From Lunularia cruciata (Eukaryota > Streptophyta > Marchantiopsida > Lunulariales > Lunulariaceae), in assembly GCA_948567375.1 (NCBI GenBank), contig OX419760.1, forward strand, positions 62,616,911 to 62,680,910: a DNA stretch of 64,000 nucleotides, written 5' to 3'. The notes beneath the pieces are model-generated. The model saw only the letters and a program-made list of their open reading frames with translations. It did no database searches and was not told the origin of the DNA. The position numbers were made by a program, and so were the translations under genes. This document shows positions 46,956 through 58,843 of the stretch, piece by piece; the first letter of the stretch is position 1, and each line of letters opens with the position of its first letter.

Positions 46956-48280
46956 TATGCCTCATGCGGCGAAGAATCCGAGACCACAGATTCTTGAACC
47001 TAGTTCGAAAGAGATAAGAACGAGCCTAAGGGCCGGAGCTGAGGGCATCACTACGTGTCCTAGAAGGGTTTTCTCTGGGTTTATCTCCAGGTGGGGAACG
47101 TCCTTGAGGAACCTGGAGAATCGTTCCATGACTTCGCATGACTTCAAAGCTTTCTACTCAGAAACTGCCATCAGAATGTCGGGGTACTGACACGCCTAGC
47201 GAGGTTACTTTACAGGTAGATGGATTGGTTGCAAGCAAATGACACAACACTATATTTTCTGCCTTCGAATCCAACCTTCAATATTTTCCTTGCCCTTTGC
47301 CATTCGCACTTCAGCCGGCTTACTGGTAATAGGAATACCTGCGAAACCTCTTACCCATATTTAAAAATTTCTTCGAAATTTTCTCCTTATAGCACAACAC
47401 GGTGCTCCAGTTGCTTTCTTCGAGCTGGAGGTTCTATGGATCGTCTTGGAGGTTGAGGTATTCCACTCAGTCTAGCTGTGGCCTCGGCCCAGCCATCATG
47501 TCGCCAGCCGGAAGCGCGACCTTCTCCCAGCCAACTGCCCCCGCCTTCCCTCAGAGTCTTTCGCATTACGGGCATCGTCGTATACGCGACTTGATTTGCC
47601 TGGTGTAGCCCTCGGGGTACTTATGCCTGATCAGTCACCCATTACATTTTTGGATATGCCCCCGGTCCACCAGGGTTTGGCACATAGGTGTTAATCTTTT
47701 CGGGGTCCATTGAGTGATCCCTCGTTTCCACGTTTGGTTGTTTCCTCGTCGTTTAGGTTAGCGAGCAACTTTTACTGCTTCCTGCAGTTTCCTCCATAGG
47801 GGTGTTTGCACAAAGGGTTTAGTTGGTCCTCTGTGCTTTCCGGAGCCTCCTTCGCCGGAGGTAGTACCGCTTGACTTTCAAGCACTCGTCAGCACCGTGC
47901 TACGAAACTCAGCCGAAAAACATTCTATGGTTCCCTGCGATCTGTTCCCTGAAGCGAGTTCTAGAAATTAAACAGAAAAATTGGTCGGGCTTGGTGGTAA
48001 AAAGTATGTGATGCCCCACAGGAGAGAGCTAGACAACCCATGAATATCCATATGTCGTGCGACTCCCAGAAAAGACAAGGCTGTCGTCGCCGGGCTCTTC
48101 GCTGCAGGACGATAGTGACACCTTGACTCGGTGGGGCTCCTTGGGGTGGCCCTTGGATGTAAGACCAGAAGGCCACGAAATCAGAAAGCCTTTTTCGCAT
48201 TAAGAGTCTCCGGAGGGTTAGAGCCTTGAGGCGGGGTTGTTTCTCTAAATATGATAGATAATCAGCAGCGTGGACTTTCA

Positions 48281-48307
48281 CCTAGCCCGCCGCTGCGGCG
48301 GGCTAGG
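48281..48307. repeat. Perfect GC-rich hairpin
   Basis: A 12-bp stem (CCTAGCCCGCCG and its reverse complement) with a three-base CTG loop. It lies a few bases upstream of the start of a minus-strand open frame (47,961-48,281). Too short of a T-run to be a clear terminator. Confidence 0.85.
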
Positions 48308-48627
48308 TACGGATTCTGCTCTATCTTTCAGTGATGAAATCGGATCTTCCGGCCTCCAACCGCGATTCTTTTGCTGGATGATTAAGACGCCGTACTAAAG
48401 CTCTACTTTATCGACATAGGGACTTGGAAAGGGCTCTATAACAATTACCGGATGTAATTCCCGCGCCTGGCAGCTATACTTTCAGCCTTCCAAATTTGTA
48501 CTGGCTAAATGCCGATTAGACTCTTCCATAAAGAGCGTCTTTCGGGGTAAGCTGGCGAGAGGATTGGCCCGAAACATCTGAAGAACTATGGATCGTGTTC
48601 TGACTTAGAGAACGTTGTGATAGGTAA

Positions 48628-50970
48628 TCATGTAAAGCGTAATATCCCTGTGGACCGGCAAAGTCCCACAGTGAAATCCTGAACCCGCTTTAGCACCGGA
48701 GAAATACATATACACTCCTCTGGTCCGTGGATGCCATTCTCGGCTTTAGCCCCATACAGGAACCGTGGTAGCTTGGGTCTTTTATCAAGAGAAATAGCAA
48801 TGTTAACGCCTCCTGCGATGTTTGACACACTGTTCGTTTTCCAGGCAGGAAGCAAACAATATAGTGGTAAATATTATGTATTTTGAGCTAGGTCTCATTG
48901 AACATAGAAACAGAGATAAAAGCAAATGAGTAATACCTCCGTAATACCCTAAACCTGGTCCAGAATGGATAACGCGGGCAGATCTAGGGAGATCTCTGGA
49001 AACTTTCTTGAGCTCTCGATCATACCCTTTGTTCAAATGGATCTGCTCGTCCAACATTGGCAGATCCTTCTTCAAATGCTCTCTATCCTGTGGTATATCT
49101 GTCAAGCCTAAGTCAACTACTTGAGTATAGCGGAACATTTAAAGAGTATTCACTAAGGCCTAGCCACTTGATCCTTTAAAAGTCTTCCTATCCTCTAAGG
49201 TGTCCAGCTAGTGTCGAGCACTTCGAGGATGGTGTTTGTTCGGAGAGATTTATTGGCCCCAATCAGTAAGTTCGCCTTCCGGAATAATAAATATCCCATT
49301 TGACCAAATCAACAGCCTCCTGCAGCTTGAGGGTCCTTAGGGTCTGCTTTGCTAGAAGGGACCTTAGATCCGAACACACCAAAGAGAATTCATCGTCAAA
49401 TCACAAAGTCAAATGGTCGACAGTTCGATTTCCTTGTGTCAGAGAGTTGCGGCACAAAGATCTTCACTACCGGTGGAAGGGCTCTCAGATTCAGAACTTC
49501 TTAGGATTTTTAGGACTTTTCAGGATTTTTAAGTACCGTTTCGAACAGCACATTTGCAATCTTCCCGTCTGTTCCCTTCTCGATTCCTTGATACCTGTGT
49601 GGGTATAGCGCTGAAATATGTGGCACAGTATCACAATTACAGTGGCATGGATTAGATAGATAGATGTCCTATTGAATCTTTATACTCAAAAGTGTGTCTA
49701 AAATTGTAAAACTTCTAGCATTTGTACCTTATATCAAGCCTGTAAAGTTTGTCGGTGCGTACTGTTGTTGCGACATTCTTTCCAAACTCATCCTCTGGAA
49801 GAACAGAATCGCTGCGTAAGCGGATTCCAATTACAAAAGTACCTTCATTCAGGAGATTTGTGATGTGGCCTAGAGACGGCGCTATTCGCAAACCATAACC
49901 ACCTCTCAACTTGGAAGGTCGCCTTCAGGCCCAGGAAAAGTGGCTCCATCCATGTTGGATCCCACGCCTGAACGCGAAGGGATGTATCGGCAGATGCCCT
50001 GCCTTTCATATAAGAAACAACCCTTACGCCCACCTGTACTAAATGGTATTCATGGCGGACGTCGTGTAGAATTTTCTTGTAATAATCCTGCAACTCAAGA
50101 AATGTATCATGGATAACAGAAATTCCGTACCCCATTCCGGCGAGAAAAATATGTTCACAGACTTCGAAGATTCCTTTGAGATGACGTTGAAAACCCGTGC
50201 CTCACGAATGCTTAAGCAGTGCATTGCCTGCTGTTGAAACAACATTCAGCTCCTTTGGCAGAAGAGTTCGCTTCTGTTGTGGTTGAAGACCCTTTGGCTC
50301 CCATAATCGACTGAACCTCAACCCTCTCAAATTTGGGAGTCACATAAAGATGTGCGATGCAAACTGCAACGGCGGGATCTAAACATACTTCTGCTGCGAT
50401 CTGCAGAAACAGAAGGCCAATGGGATAAGCAAGTGATAATCAATTGTTCGTGTAACGGACGTGTGTCCAAAAATACCGCTGTGGTCGTCAACCTGCCGTT
50501 GGTTGTGGTAAAAAGCTAACTCTGCTGACAATACCGAAAAGCTACAGAGTCTGCTACCTTGGAAACTGTCGTCAAATTTACAATACATCAAGCTCCGATT
50601 ATGCAAGGAGATGGCTACTAATTCCCATTAGAGCGGGCTACTGAGCTGTCAAACCAGCCTTAAGTTCACAGCTGAATACAACGAGAATTCGAAATTCAGA
50701 AACCATTGAATTTTACTTATATTGCGTCCTTAGTTAGAATCATCTAGTTGATGACAGAACAGTGTCGCAATTCTGAAGAGCATCGGGCGACAAATGTCGA
50801 ATATACCCGAAAGTGATGCTGCCAGCATTATAAGCAAGAGCTGAAAGTATGTGCAACCCAAATTCATCGTATCGAGGGTAGTACGCATCTAGATGAGAAC
50901 CTGGCCCGAGGAAGAAAGATGAGGAATGATAGACTTTTCCGGCACTGTTGGGGCATTTGCAAGGCAACAC
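48628..50970 (-). pseudogene. Unidentified minus-strand gene pieces (relic or spliced gene)
   Basis: Several adjacent minus-strand frames read like conserved protein rather than random sequence: 50,740-50,970 (VYHSSSFFLGPGSHLDAYYP...), 49,880-50,135 (ELQDYYKKILHDVRHEYHLV...), 49,728-49,909 (YGLRIAPSLGHITNLLNEGT...), 48,930-49,138 (DREHLKKDLPMLDEQIHLNK...) and 48,628-48,855 (AISLDKRPKLPRFLYGAKAE...). The second and third overlap in different frames around 49,880-49,909, which suggests a one-base frameshift. A GTACAAA donor-like site follows at 49,726. I cannot name the family and could not build a clean spliced frame, so a pseudogene is more likely than an intact gene. Confidence 0.4.
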
Positions 50971-53472
50971 TCACAACCCGTTTACATAGAACAACTCTCA
51001 CTCCTCGGCGGAGCTCCCCTCTGCTCCAATCAAATTAAGGTGGAGTTATAAAAGAATAACTCACTTCCCAGAGATCCTATGAGGACAAGATGCAATTACA
51101 TGATCGACCCGTTTATTCAGCAGAGGTGTAAATGGAAGCCCCAGCCACACACAGCCTACCATAGCTGAAGGTGTAGCCGTTAATATGCAAACTGAGTGTA
51201 AACCCATAAAGTCTACTCTGCCTTCAAGAATAGGCTGTCAATATATGAACAAAGTCTTATCACTTAGTCGTCATCTGTGAGCGAGAAAGGCGGAACGAAG
51301 GGATTCGAATTTGAAATTTTAAAAATCTAAGAACCAAAGTATACAAGGATGTGGAGAATAAGTCTTCTCTTTGTTTATTCATTCGTAATAAAGAATTTAG
51401 TGTATTATCTGGTTTTACGTGGGCTGAAAGGCAACTCTTTTCAGTTTTACTCTTCTCACGTTCAATTTTCTGACAAAACAGCCTTGTCTGTCGACCTCTG
51501 CATAGCTGTGAAAGTCTGTGCGAAAGAATAAGTCTGTTACTGTCCACATTAAACATCTGCGGAGACTGCTGTAGGTTGAGGGATGCCGTGCGGTCATCAG
51601 TCAGGTGACATGTCAGGTTGGTGGACATTACATCGTCTGTGCGTGAATAAATCTGAAGGTAGCTGCTCTCTGACATCACCCTAGAACTTTCGGGAATCTC
51701 CCTTCAACATCCCTTGTCATGATAAGCATCTTACTATAAGAAAGCTTTCTGAGTAAATATTCCATCTAGACTTGTACAGTCTTGGACTGAATTGAAGATA
51801 GTCATGCAGATTTGTCTTTAGACGTGCACAAGGGGATTAGATTAAGGGACGAACCTATTCTTGAACAACTTTCTTCTGTACTTTCGATCCCGTGTGGAGG
51901 GTCCGGAATCGTTGATGATACAAAGGAACACTCACCCCTAACGAGTTACCAGCACTCCCCATTTGCGAGTCCGCTCCTCTCGATCGGTTTAGATGTCACA
52001 AACTCTGGACACCCAGAGTGCTGATTGTCAGGGAAGGTTAGATTGAGAAGCTTCTTGGCCAGATGGAGCAAGAGATTGTTGAGTGCACCTTCTGATCCCG
52101 GTAGTCTGGTTCAAAGAACGCGTTGCCAAGCGTGACCATCACCCGCCTACGTGCTGCGCAGTGATGTGTGAGTTCCAGGAAGATGGAGTGCTGAACTTTG
52201 AAGTTGTGGAAATGGAAGCGCTATTTTATTTACAATGACGTTGGTTCACTAGATCTTCGTTAATTCTTAGAAGTAGCATATTTAGTTCCACTAAATATGT
52301 TCCACTCACTTTGTGACATAGTCGGTGCCACCAGGGGGTTGTAACTCTTGTGGGGTCCTCCATAAAGGTTTCACCCTATGGTTTGTCAAAACTTCGAGCA
52401 GGTTCGACTTTCTCCCTAGAAAACGCCCAGAATTCGACTTCAACAATTGAAGGAAGATCCAGGGTCACTTTTGCGGTGATGTCACAGTATCAAATCCAAT
52501 GTGTTTGAACCAGTTCCCTCAAAAGTTAATTACGCTCGTTAGAATGCTGAAATTTGTAGGACGTAAACAACAGTCATCTGCTTGGGTGCTCGGCATGGAT
52601 CGGTTGGTGCCTTTTTTCTTCAATTAAATTTGGCTAACTCTCAATGTCTTCCTCCCGCTCAAAACTCCTCCAACTAAAATACCCCTTCTTTTCAACTCTC
52701 TACCATCTATATACATAAGAGCCCTCAATGAAGACAAGACCATACTTCATACGGTCAATCATATGCATGTTCACAAATTGCTCACATGGCAAAAACTTAA
52801 CGTGTCTTTGAAGAGCAAAATGCTTCGATGCAGATGGTGGATTATTTTGATGAGTTCGTTTGATCCAACAGACTTGTGCTGATATACATGGGGCACAACA
52901 CTGACCTTCAAGTGCGGCGCCAACAGGCTTGAGATAGTAAATCTCTTTCTTTCAGGTCGGTAGAACCCACACCACAATCCAAGCATTTTCATCAGTGGCT
53001 CTTCCGGAACAGCCAGAGGCCATGCCCACCATCAGCATTAGCACTAGATACCCTGCATTCGAAGCCAACACTTAGAGTATTTGAGCAAATTTAACACAGC
53101 AGATCATCCAAGCAACCGATGTGTACAACTGTAAGGTCGAAAGGTCGGAGAGACGGGTGATATCGACCATAAATTTTTCATCAGTGAAATCTCCAATTTG
53201 CGTATTAATTACACAGGCCATTTCGCCAATCACGGCTGCTATTGTACATGAAAGAATGAGTTGTCAACTAGCCACTAAATCAAAACTGCACAAGCAGCCC
53301 TCTTATCTCAAGCTTGTGCGCCTGCCTGCCTATGTGGTTTTCTTTGGGAGGTGAATGACATCTCAGAGGCAATCTTGATTCCGAGAGAGGAAAGATAAAT
53401 AATCATTCGTACAGCCAGGGGGGCACATAGACTCTCCTCTTAAGTACAGGCTCTACTTAAGAATGGTGATAC
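50971..53472. other. Intergenic region downstream of the flippase gene
   Basis: Base-balanced DNA with only short frames (the longest is 139 residues, 51,260-51,679 minus, no recognised domain). The part nearest 53,472 must hold the 3' UTR of the flippase. I did not find a distinctive polyadenylation signal or another gene. Confidence 0.5.
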
Positions 53473-56400
53473 TTACACAGAATTTATATCCCTATTACTA
53501 TGGTCAGGTGAAAAGATGTTACTACTATTATCAGAACCAATAGGCTGCCCAAAACGTTCATCTGGTTGCATGCTGCTCACTCTGTGCTCGACATGTGCGG
53601 TCATTCCAACAGATGTCCTTCGCACACCCTTTTTGCGTTCACGCTTATACATATCGGGATCTGTCACGTGCTTCTGTAGATGTCGGATCTCCTGAATGAT
53701 ATGGTGGTCTTGAGGGTAGAAGGTTCTTCTGTACGACGTGAACACGAAGTAGGGCAGGATGCAAGCAAGAGTGGTAAGGAACGTGAGCAGCCAGAACATG
53801 GGTGAAGGTGCAATGACTTCCGTCAGAACCTTGTAAGCAGTCGTGGACGTAACCGGCTCAAGTGCCCCATAGATAAGCAGAAAAGTGTACCATAGAAGGA
53901 TACTGCCCCAAATTGCCACATGCTGCATCCAAGTAAAGTAGCTGAGGGCTAGCACGAGCTGAATGTTTACTACCCAGACAATACACGTGTACATTATCGC
54001 TCCCATAGCCTCGAGTCCTGGGACCTTGCCATCGCTCCGGAAAGCGATGTGCGAGATAGCCAACCTGTTGAACACGAAGGCCATGACGGAGCTGTACAAC
54101 CCATTGATCATCCACCCGAAGATGCGAGACCAGCCAAACATAAGATTTTGTTGCCCTTGCTGGTACAGGGCAGGGAACTGCAAAAAAACAAGCGCATAAT
54201 GGACCAGGGAGGAGTTTAGGGACAATCTCTGCTTGCTTGAGTGCATAGAAAACCCCAAAATCGCAATTTGCAAAAATGAGGAGTTTTAGGGAGGTAAGGA
54301 ACGTTACCTGCGTTAAAATACGTGGAGACACATCCTGTTCAAACACTCCCAGAGCGATTACAGGCAGTGAAGTAAAAAACACGTTGAAGAACGACATGTA
54401 CCAATCGTTATAAACTGTCTGACCAGAGAAGTTTGAATACGCTTGATAATAAAAGAGTGTGAGGCCAAACGTTATGTTTTTGTAGAAGAAGTAGCAAATC
54501 TGCGCGACAAACGAACATCGTGTTAGACAATAGAAACTCTTGATCAACCTGAGACCTAAGAAGCGATAGTGAAATTCAACAAAGAGAGGACTTCGAAACA
54601 TTTAAAGGGAGTAAGCAATAACTCACCATAAGGGCTATTCGCTTGTAACACCAATGACCGTGAACAATCAGCAGCCTCTCCAGGTAGCGAAATTGAGCGA
54701 TGGCAAAGTCACTAGCCATGACAGCCTGCGAAATAACATGAACGAATCAACAATCATTATTACCTCTGGAATCCAACAGATTAAGTATTCTCTTGTTACT
54801 ACTTATTAACGTTCCTCACCAGAAGCATCCTACTTCTATCGCTTACTCCAATCCTACAAATAAGATACTTCTGTGCAGACGAGGAAAGCCTACCTGCATG
54901 CCTTCCACGCCACTAATACCAATCCCAATATCTGCTTCTTGTATCATGCCGACATCGTTCGCACCATCACCAATTCCAAGACATGTCTTGCCGGTGCCTT
55001 CTTTGACCAGTCTTGTAATCTGCACAGGAGTCTCCTATCAATAATCGTCTAGAAGAATCTAGATAACAAGACGAAGCAGCAATTCTGAGGTACAGTCTAA
55101 TGGTATGATCAACACATTAGGCGACAGTAGACGACAACTCTGTTCTTCTCAGTTTTGACATCCAGTGGGAGCACTATTTGATCATCACAAGGCCTGCAAG
55201 TTCTAATTGGGACGACATGAGAGCGGAACGAGAAGGAAACCAACTCACCATTGCCTTCTGTTTGGGAGAAACACGACAGCAAATGACTGACGCACAGTTG
55301 GTGGCAAGATGCAGAAGTCTCTCTTTCAAGCCGTCCTCCAAAGCATGAATTAGAGACTTCCCATCGATGATTAAAGCAAACACCACGTCAGGATTATTTC
55401 TTTCAAGGTCAACTTGTTGTTGTCCAATCATGAGCTGTTGGGTGATGCTTTCCTTTGACACCTGTAACTTACCACACAAGTTATGTGTCAAAAAGTGAAA
55501 TTGGCGAAATGAGCTGAGATCAGCGATAGTGACTATGAGAACCAGGAGTCGAAATTCTAGATGTCTACCTTTGCTATGCTGTCCTTGTCTCCGAACTCCT
55601 CCGCGGCTCTGACTTCAGCATTTTCCAAGCTGACAATGATCTGCTTCATTCCTTCTCGAAGTAGACTGCAAGCAAATCTGTTTGACAACAAGGAGAAGGT
55701 ATCACGATTAAACACCAAAAGACCTTTTTGGCTTTCCTTATGGCACCTGTTCTGACGTTTACACTGGCTTTGGTATTTGGGCTGTGATACCTTTCGATTG
55801 TTGAGTGACCTTTCCACATTCACAGGTTTCCCAGGTACCGCGCAAAGACACATTGACACCGGGATCGTTCCCTCATCCAAAAGTAGTTGCACGTGCTTAA
55901 CTTCAATAACACGGAATTCGGAGAAAGCAATTAGCACTCACCCAATATTGATAGCAGTTTCTTGCTTATCACCGGTCAGCACCCAGATCTTCAGCCCAGC
56001 CAAAGCAAGCCGATCGATACATTCTGGAACCTGGCACAAGGAAAAGTATTCAAGCATTTAGGAAGCGAGTACACCAGAAAAATCATGAGAACAATATATG
56101 TTGCTGATAACGAATCACAGCATCTCAGCGCGACGATCTAAGCTCACCCCTGCTTGAAGCTTGTCCTCCACTGCTGTCGCACCAACTAGGGTGAGATCCT
56201 TCTCGATCATCTCAGACGCGGAATCCAGCATAGCGTCGCGATCAGCACCAACAGTTGTCTTGGCCTTCGTAAAGATTGCCTGCCATTCGTTGTATTCAGC
56301 CTCTTCCAGCTTGCGATAACTCAGTGCCAAAGTACGTAGCCCAGCCTCTCCATACTTTGCAAGATGGGCCTTCGTCGCCTCAGCAAACGTCTTTCCATTC

Positions 56401-58843
56401 TTTCCAAGTCTCTCATATATAACACTGCACCAAAAACGAGAACCATTAGAAGTTGGAAGGCAGTAGGAAGCCTCTATAACAGGAAACTATGATCTGCCCC
56501 AAAACTATTTCAGCTGAGCTATAGCTACGCAAAAAGATATTCCGTACAAATGACATCTTGCATTTGTAATTTTACCACTCAGTACGGAAGCGGGGTGCGA
56601 TCAAACCTGTCAGCACCCTTGCACATAATATAGATCTGGCCAGATTCATCCTTCACCACCACAGACATTCGCTTGCGAGTACTGTTGAATTCCAGCAAGT
56701 TCAACACCTGGTATTCCCTGCACAGTCAGAACAACTTTGTTCGTTACAGGTTCCGGTCAAAAGAGGCAGAAATCTCAAGTATCCCAGGTTCAGAAAAATA
56801 AAATATGGCGGTAGTCCGGGTAACTCTGAGTTGCGGATAGTTAGTGTGACAAAAGCCACAGCTTACCGCTCGACTTGCTTCCCAGAAGAAGGATCAAATT
56901 CGCGCACTATAACGGTGTTCTGGGTGCGCTTGAAAAACTCGAACCCGAACTCACGAGCAGCAATGACAAAAGCTGCTTCATCGGGAGACTCAGCTTCATA
57001 TGATACCGAACCTGTGGATTCATCCTCCTCTGGTATGGCGGTGTGGCAAACAGCGAGAATCCTGAAGAACTGCAGTATGACATCAGGATTGGGTTCACTA
57101 GTCCAGTTGGCATTTGCTATGCGTTCATCCTTGAAGTTGAAACCCTTGACATGAGGCTTCGTTGACATTTCAACACCCCTCACCTCTCCATCATGTGAGG
57201 AGTTGTCATCATACTCGTCCAGGTCTTTGAGTTCCTTTCCTAGCCTTTTAGCGGTCGCTTTCTCCACCTCTGTTATACCACGTCCGTAGCTTACACCCGC
57301 AATTGAGCACTTAAGGAACTCCATCTGATTGCATGTTAACGTACCGGTCTTATCAGAGAGTATCGTGTCTACTTGACCAAGCTCCTCATTCAAGTTGGAC
57401 GTGCGAGCTCGTGCTGGAGTGTCACTTTCTTGGTGATACATTGTAAGGTCCTGATTGATGAACCTGGCTTGAAGGACCTTCACGACCTCAATCGACACGT
57501 ACAAGGAAATGGGTATGAGATACCCGTAGAGGATGAGCGACGTAACAAGTTGTAACAACGCAGACACTCCGGCATTGTTGGGATCATAATAAGAATCGGA
57601 GTCATTCGGCTGCAGATACCACCAATCTGGCATGTCGTTCTTAGTCCTAACGCCGAAAACAACCGCTCCGATGATGGATATTAGCAGCAGGACGCCGAAG
57701 AGGAAGTAAATAATCTTATCCATCTTTCTCTCGATGCGACTCCTCTTTGAAGGGACATCAGTAGAGTTCTGCATAACCTTAGTATCGTGGCCACTAAAGA
57801 CGACAACTCCATACACGTACTGAGTATTTCGGAGTTTAGAATCCCTGAGTAGGATTTGCTGTGGCCCTACCGCTAATGTCTCACCGTCTAAAGTGATATT
57901 GCCCACGAAGGTATAAAGACTAGGATTGGGATCCTCACAATTCATTTCAGCATGAAATTGACCAATTTCAGCGTCCTCATCTAATTCTATAGTGCGCTCT
58001 AACGACCTCTTTAATTTCAAGTTTGTCTCTCCATCAAGATTCATTGTCTCCACGTAGCAGATTCCATCCGGGTAGGCAGATGAGAGCATGAGAAGATCAG
58101 CTGGAAAAAACTGATCTTTCTCAACCTTCACAACGTCCCCTACTCTCAACTTTTTCCAGGCCCTCGACTCAAATTTCCCATGCCCTGCATGTACTTGGAT
58201 CTTCCGGTTGTTAATTTCCTGATCCTGCGAGCGCACGAGATGACAGAGGAGACTCAGCTAATATCACTTTGTCCCAGAAATACCAAGGTGCACGAAAATT
58301 CGTAAGCTCTACTCGTCTCAATCTTAGACCTTTGAAAGAGAACGAAGAAGCCAAAAGATCTATGTCAATTACCGATTTAGGAAATAACGCAACTCAATTA
58401 CTAACACGTGAAAGATTCGACGAAGGAACCCGAACCTGAGTAAAACGGCGAGAGTCCTCGACGGCCTCTTTGACCATACTCACTCCCACGACGAATACAA
58501 GGGGAGCAATCAAACTAATAGCTGAGTACGGAGCAACTGGCGTGAGAGAGATCCCCGCAGCAAGGAGAAAGTAAAGATTGGCCACCCTCCGGAACTGTTC
58601 GAACAGAGCTTTTGGTAAGAAGGTAACAAGGTTATATTTGGTCGTCGAGACATAGTTGGATTTGTACTTGTACGGTTGTTGCAAGTGCTTCTCCGGATTG
58701 TTACAAAAAACCACTCTTGAAAATCCCGGCCCTCCTACAGGAGTGTCATCTGTGGTACCACCGGGTCTCACACAAGTTGCATATGTGTACAACTTACTGA
58801 ACCTCATGCGTGACTTCCCGCGGGATCTTGTCCCCCGAGCCAT
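53473..58843 (-). CDS. ALA: P4-type ATPase, aminophospholipid flippase (ALA family), 11 exons
   Basis: Eleven exons with GT-AG borders and phases that all agree: 58,436-58,843; 56,867-58,224; 56,607-56,717; 56,148-56,424; 55,942-56,030; 55,569-55,677; 55,249-55,461; 54,894-55,019; 54,627-54,725; 54,308-54,499; 53,473-54,177. They give 1,228 residues, the usual ALA length. Motifs by residue: DGET 200-203 (P4 form of the actuator loop), PISL 374-377 in TM4, DKTGT 427-431 with the phosphorylated Asp427, KGAD 622-625 for nucleotide binding, TGDK 737-740, GDGAND 872-877. Ten membrane segments are expected (TM1-2 in exon 1, TM3-4 in exon 2, TM5-10 in exons 9-11). P4 ATPases flip phospholipids to the cytosolic leaflet, normally with an ALIS/CDC50 beta subunit. 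N-terminal GGPGFSRVV and overall pattern fit the ALA4-ALA12 clade rather than ALA1-3. No lesion was seen. The TAA stop overlaps a GTAAGT donor-like sequence. Confidence 0.95.

Larger units (their letters stand above)
46061..48620. other. GC-richer block of unknown, possibly organellar, origin
   Basis: The composition changes sharply from the AT-rich retroelement region to roughly balanced GC, and the block carries a perfect GC-rich hairpin (48,281-48,307), a feature common in plant mitochondrial spacers. I found no gene I can name: not a ribosomal RNA, a cytochrome gene or a maturase. A nuclear copy of mitochondrial DNA is my best guess, but it is inference only. Confidence 0.3.

Noticed and set aside
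46061-48620. Endogenous mitovirus or group II intron maturase
   Set aside because: I looked for polymerase GDD-type motifs, maturase blocks and group II domain V but found none I could defend.
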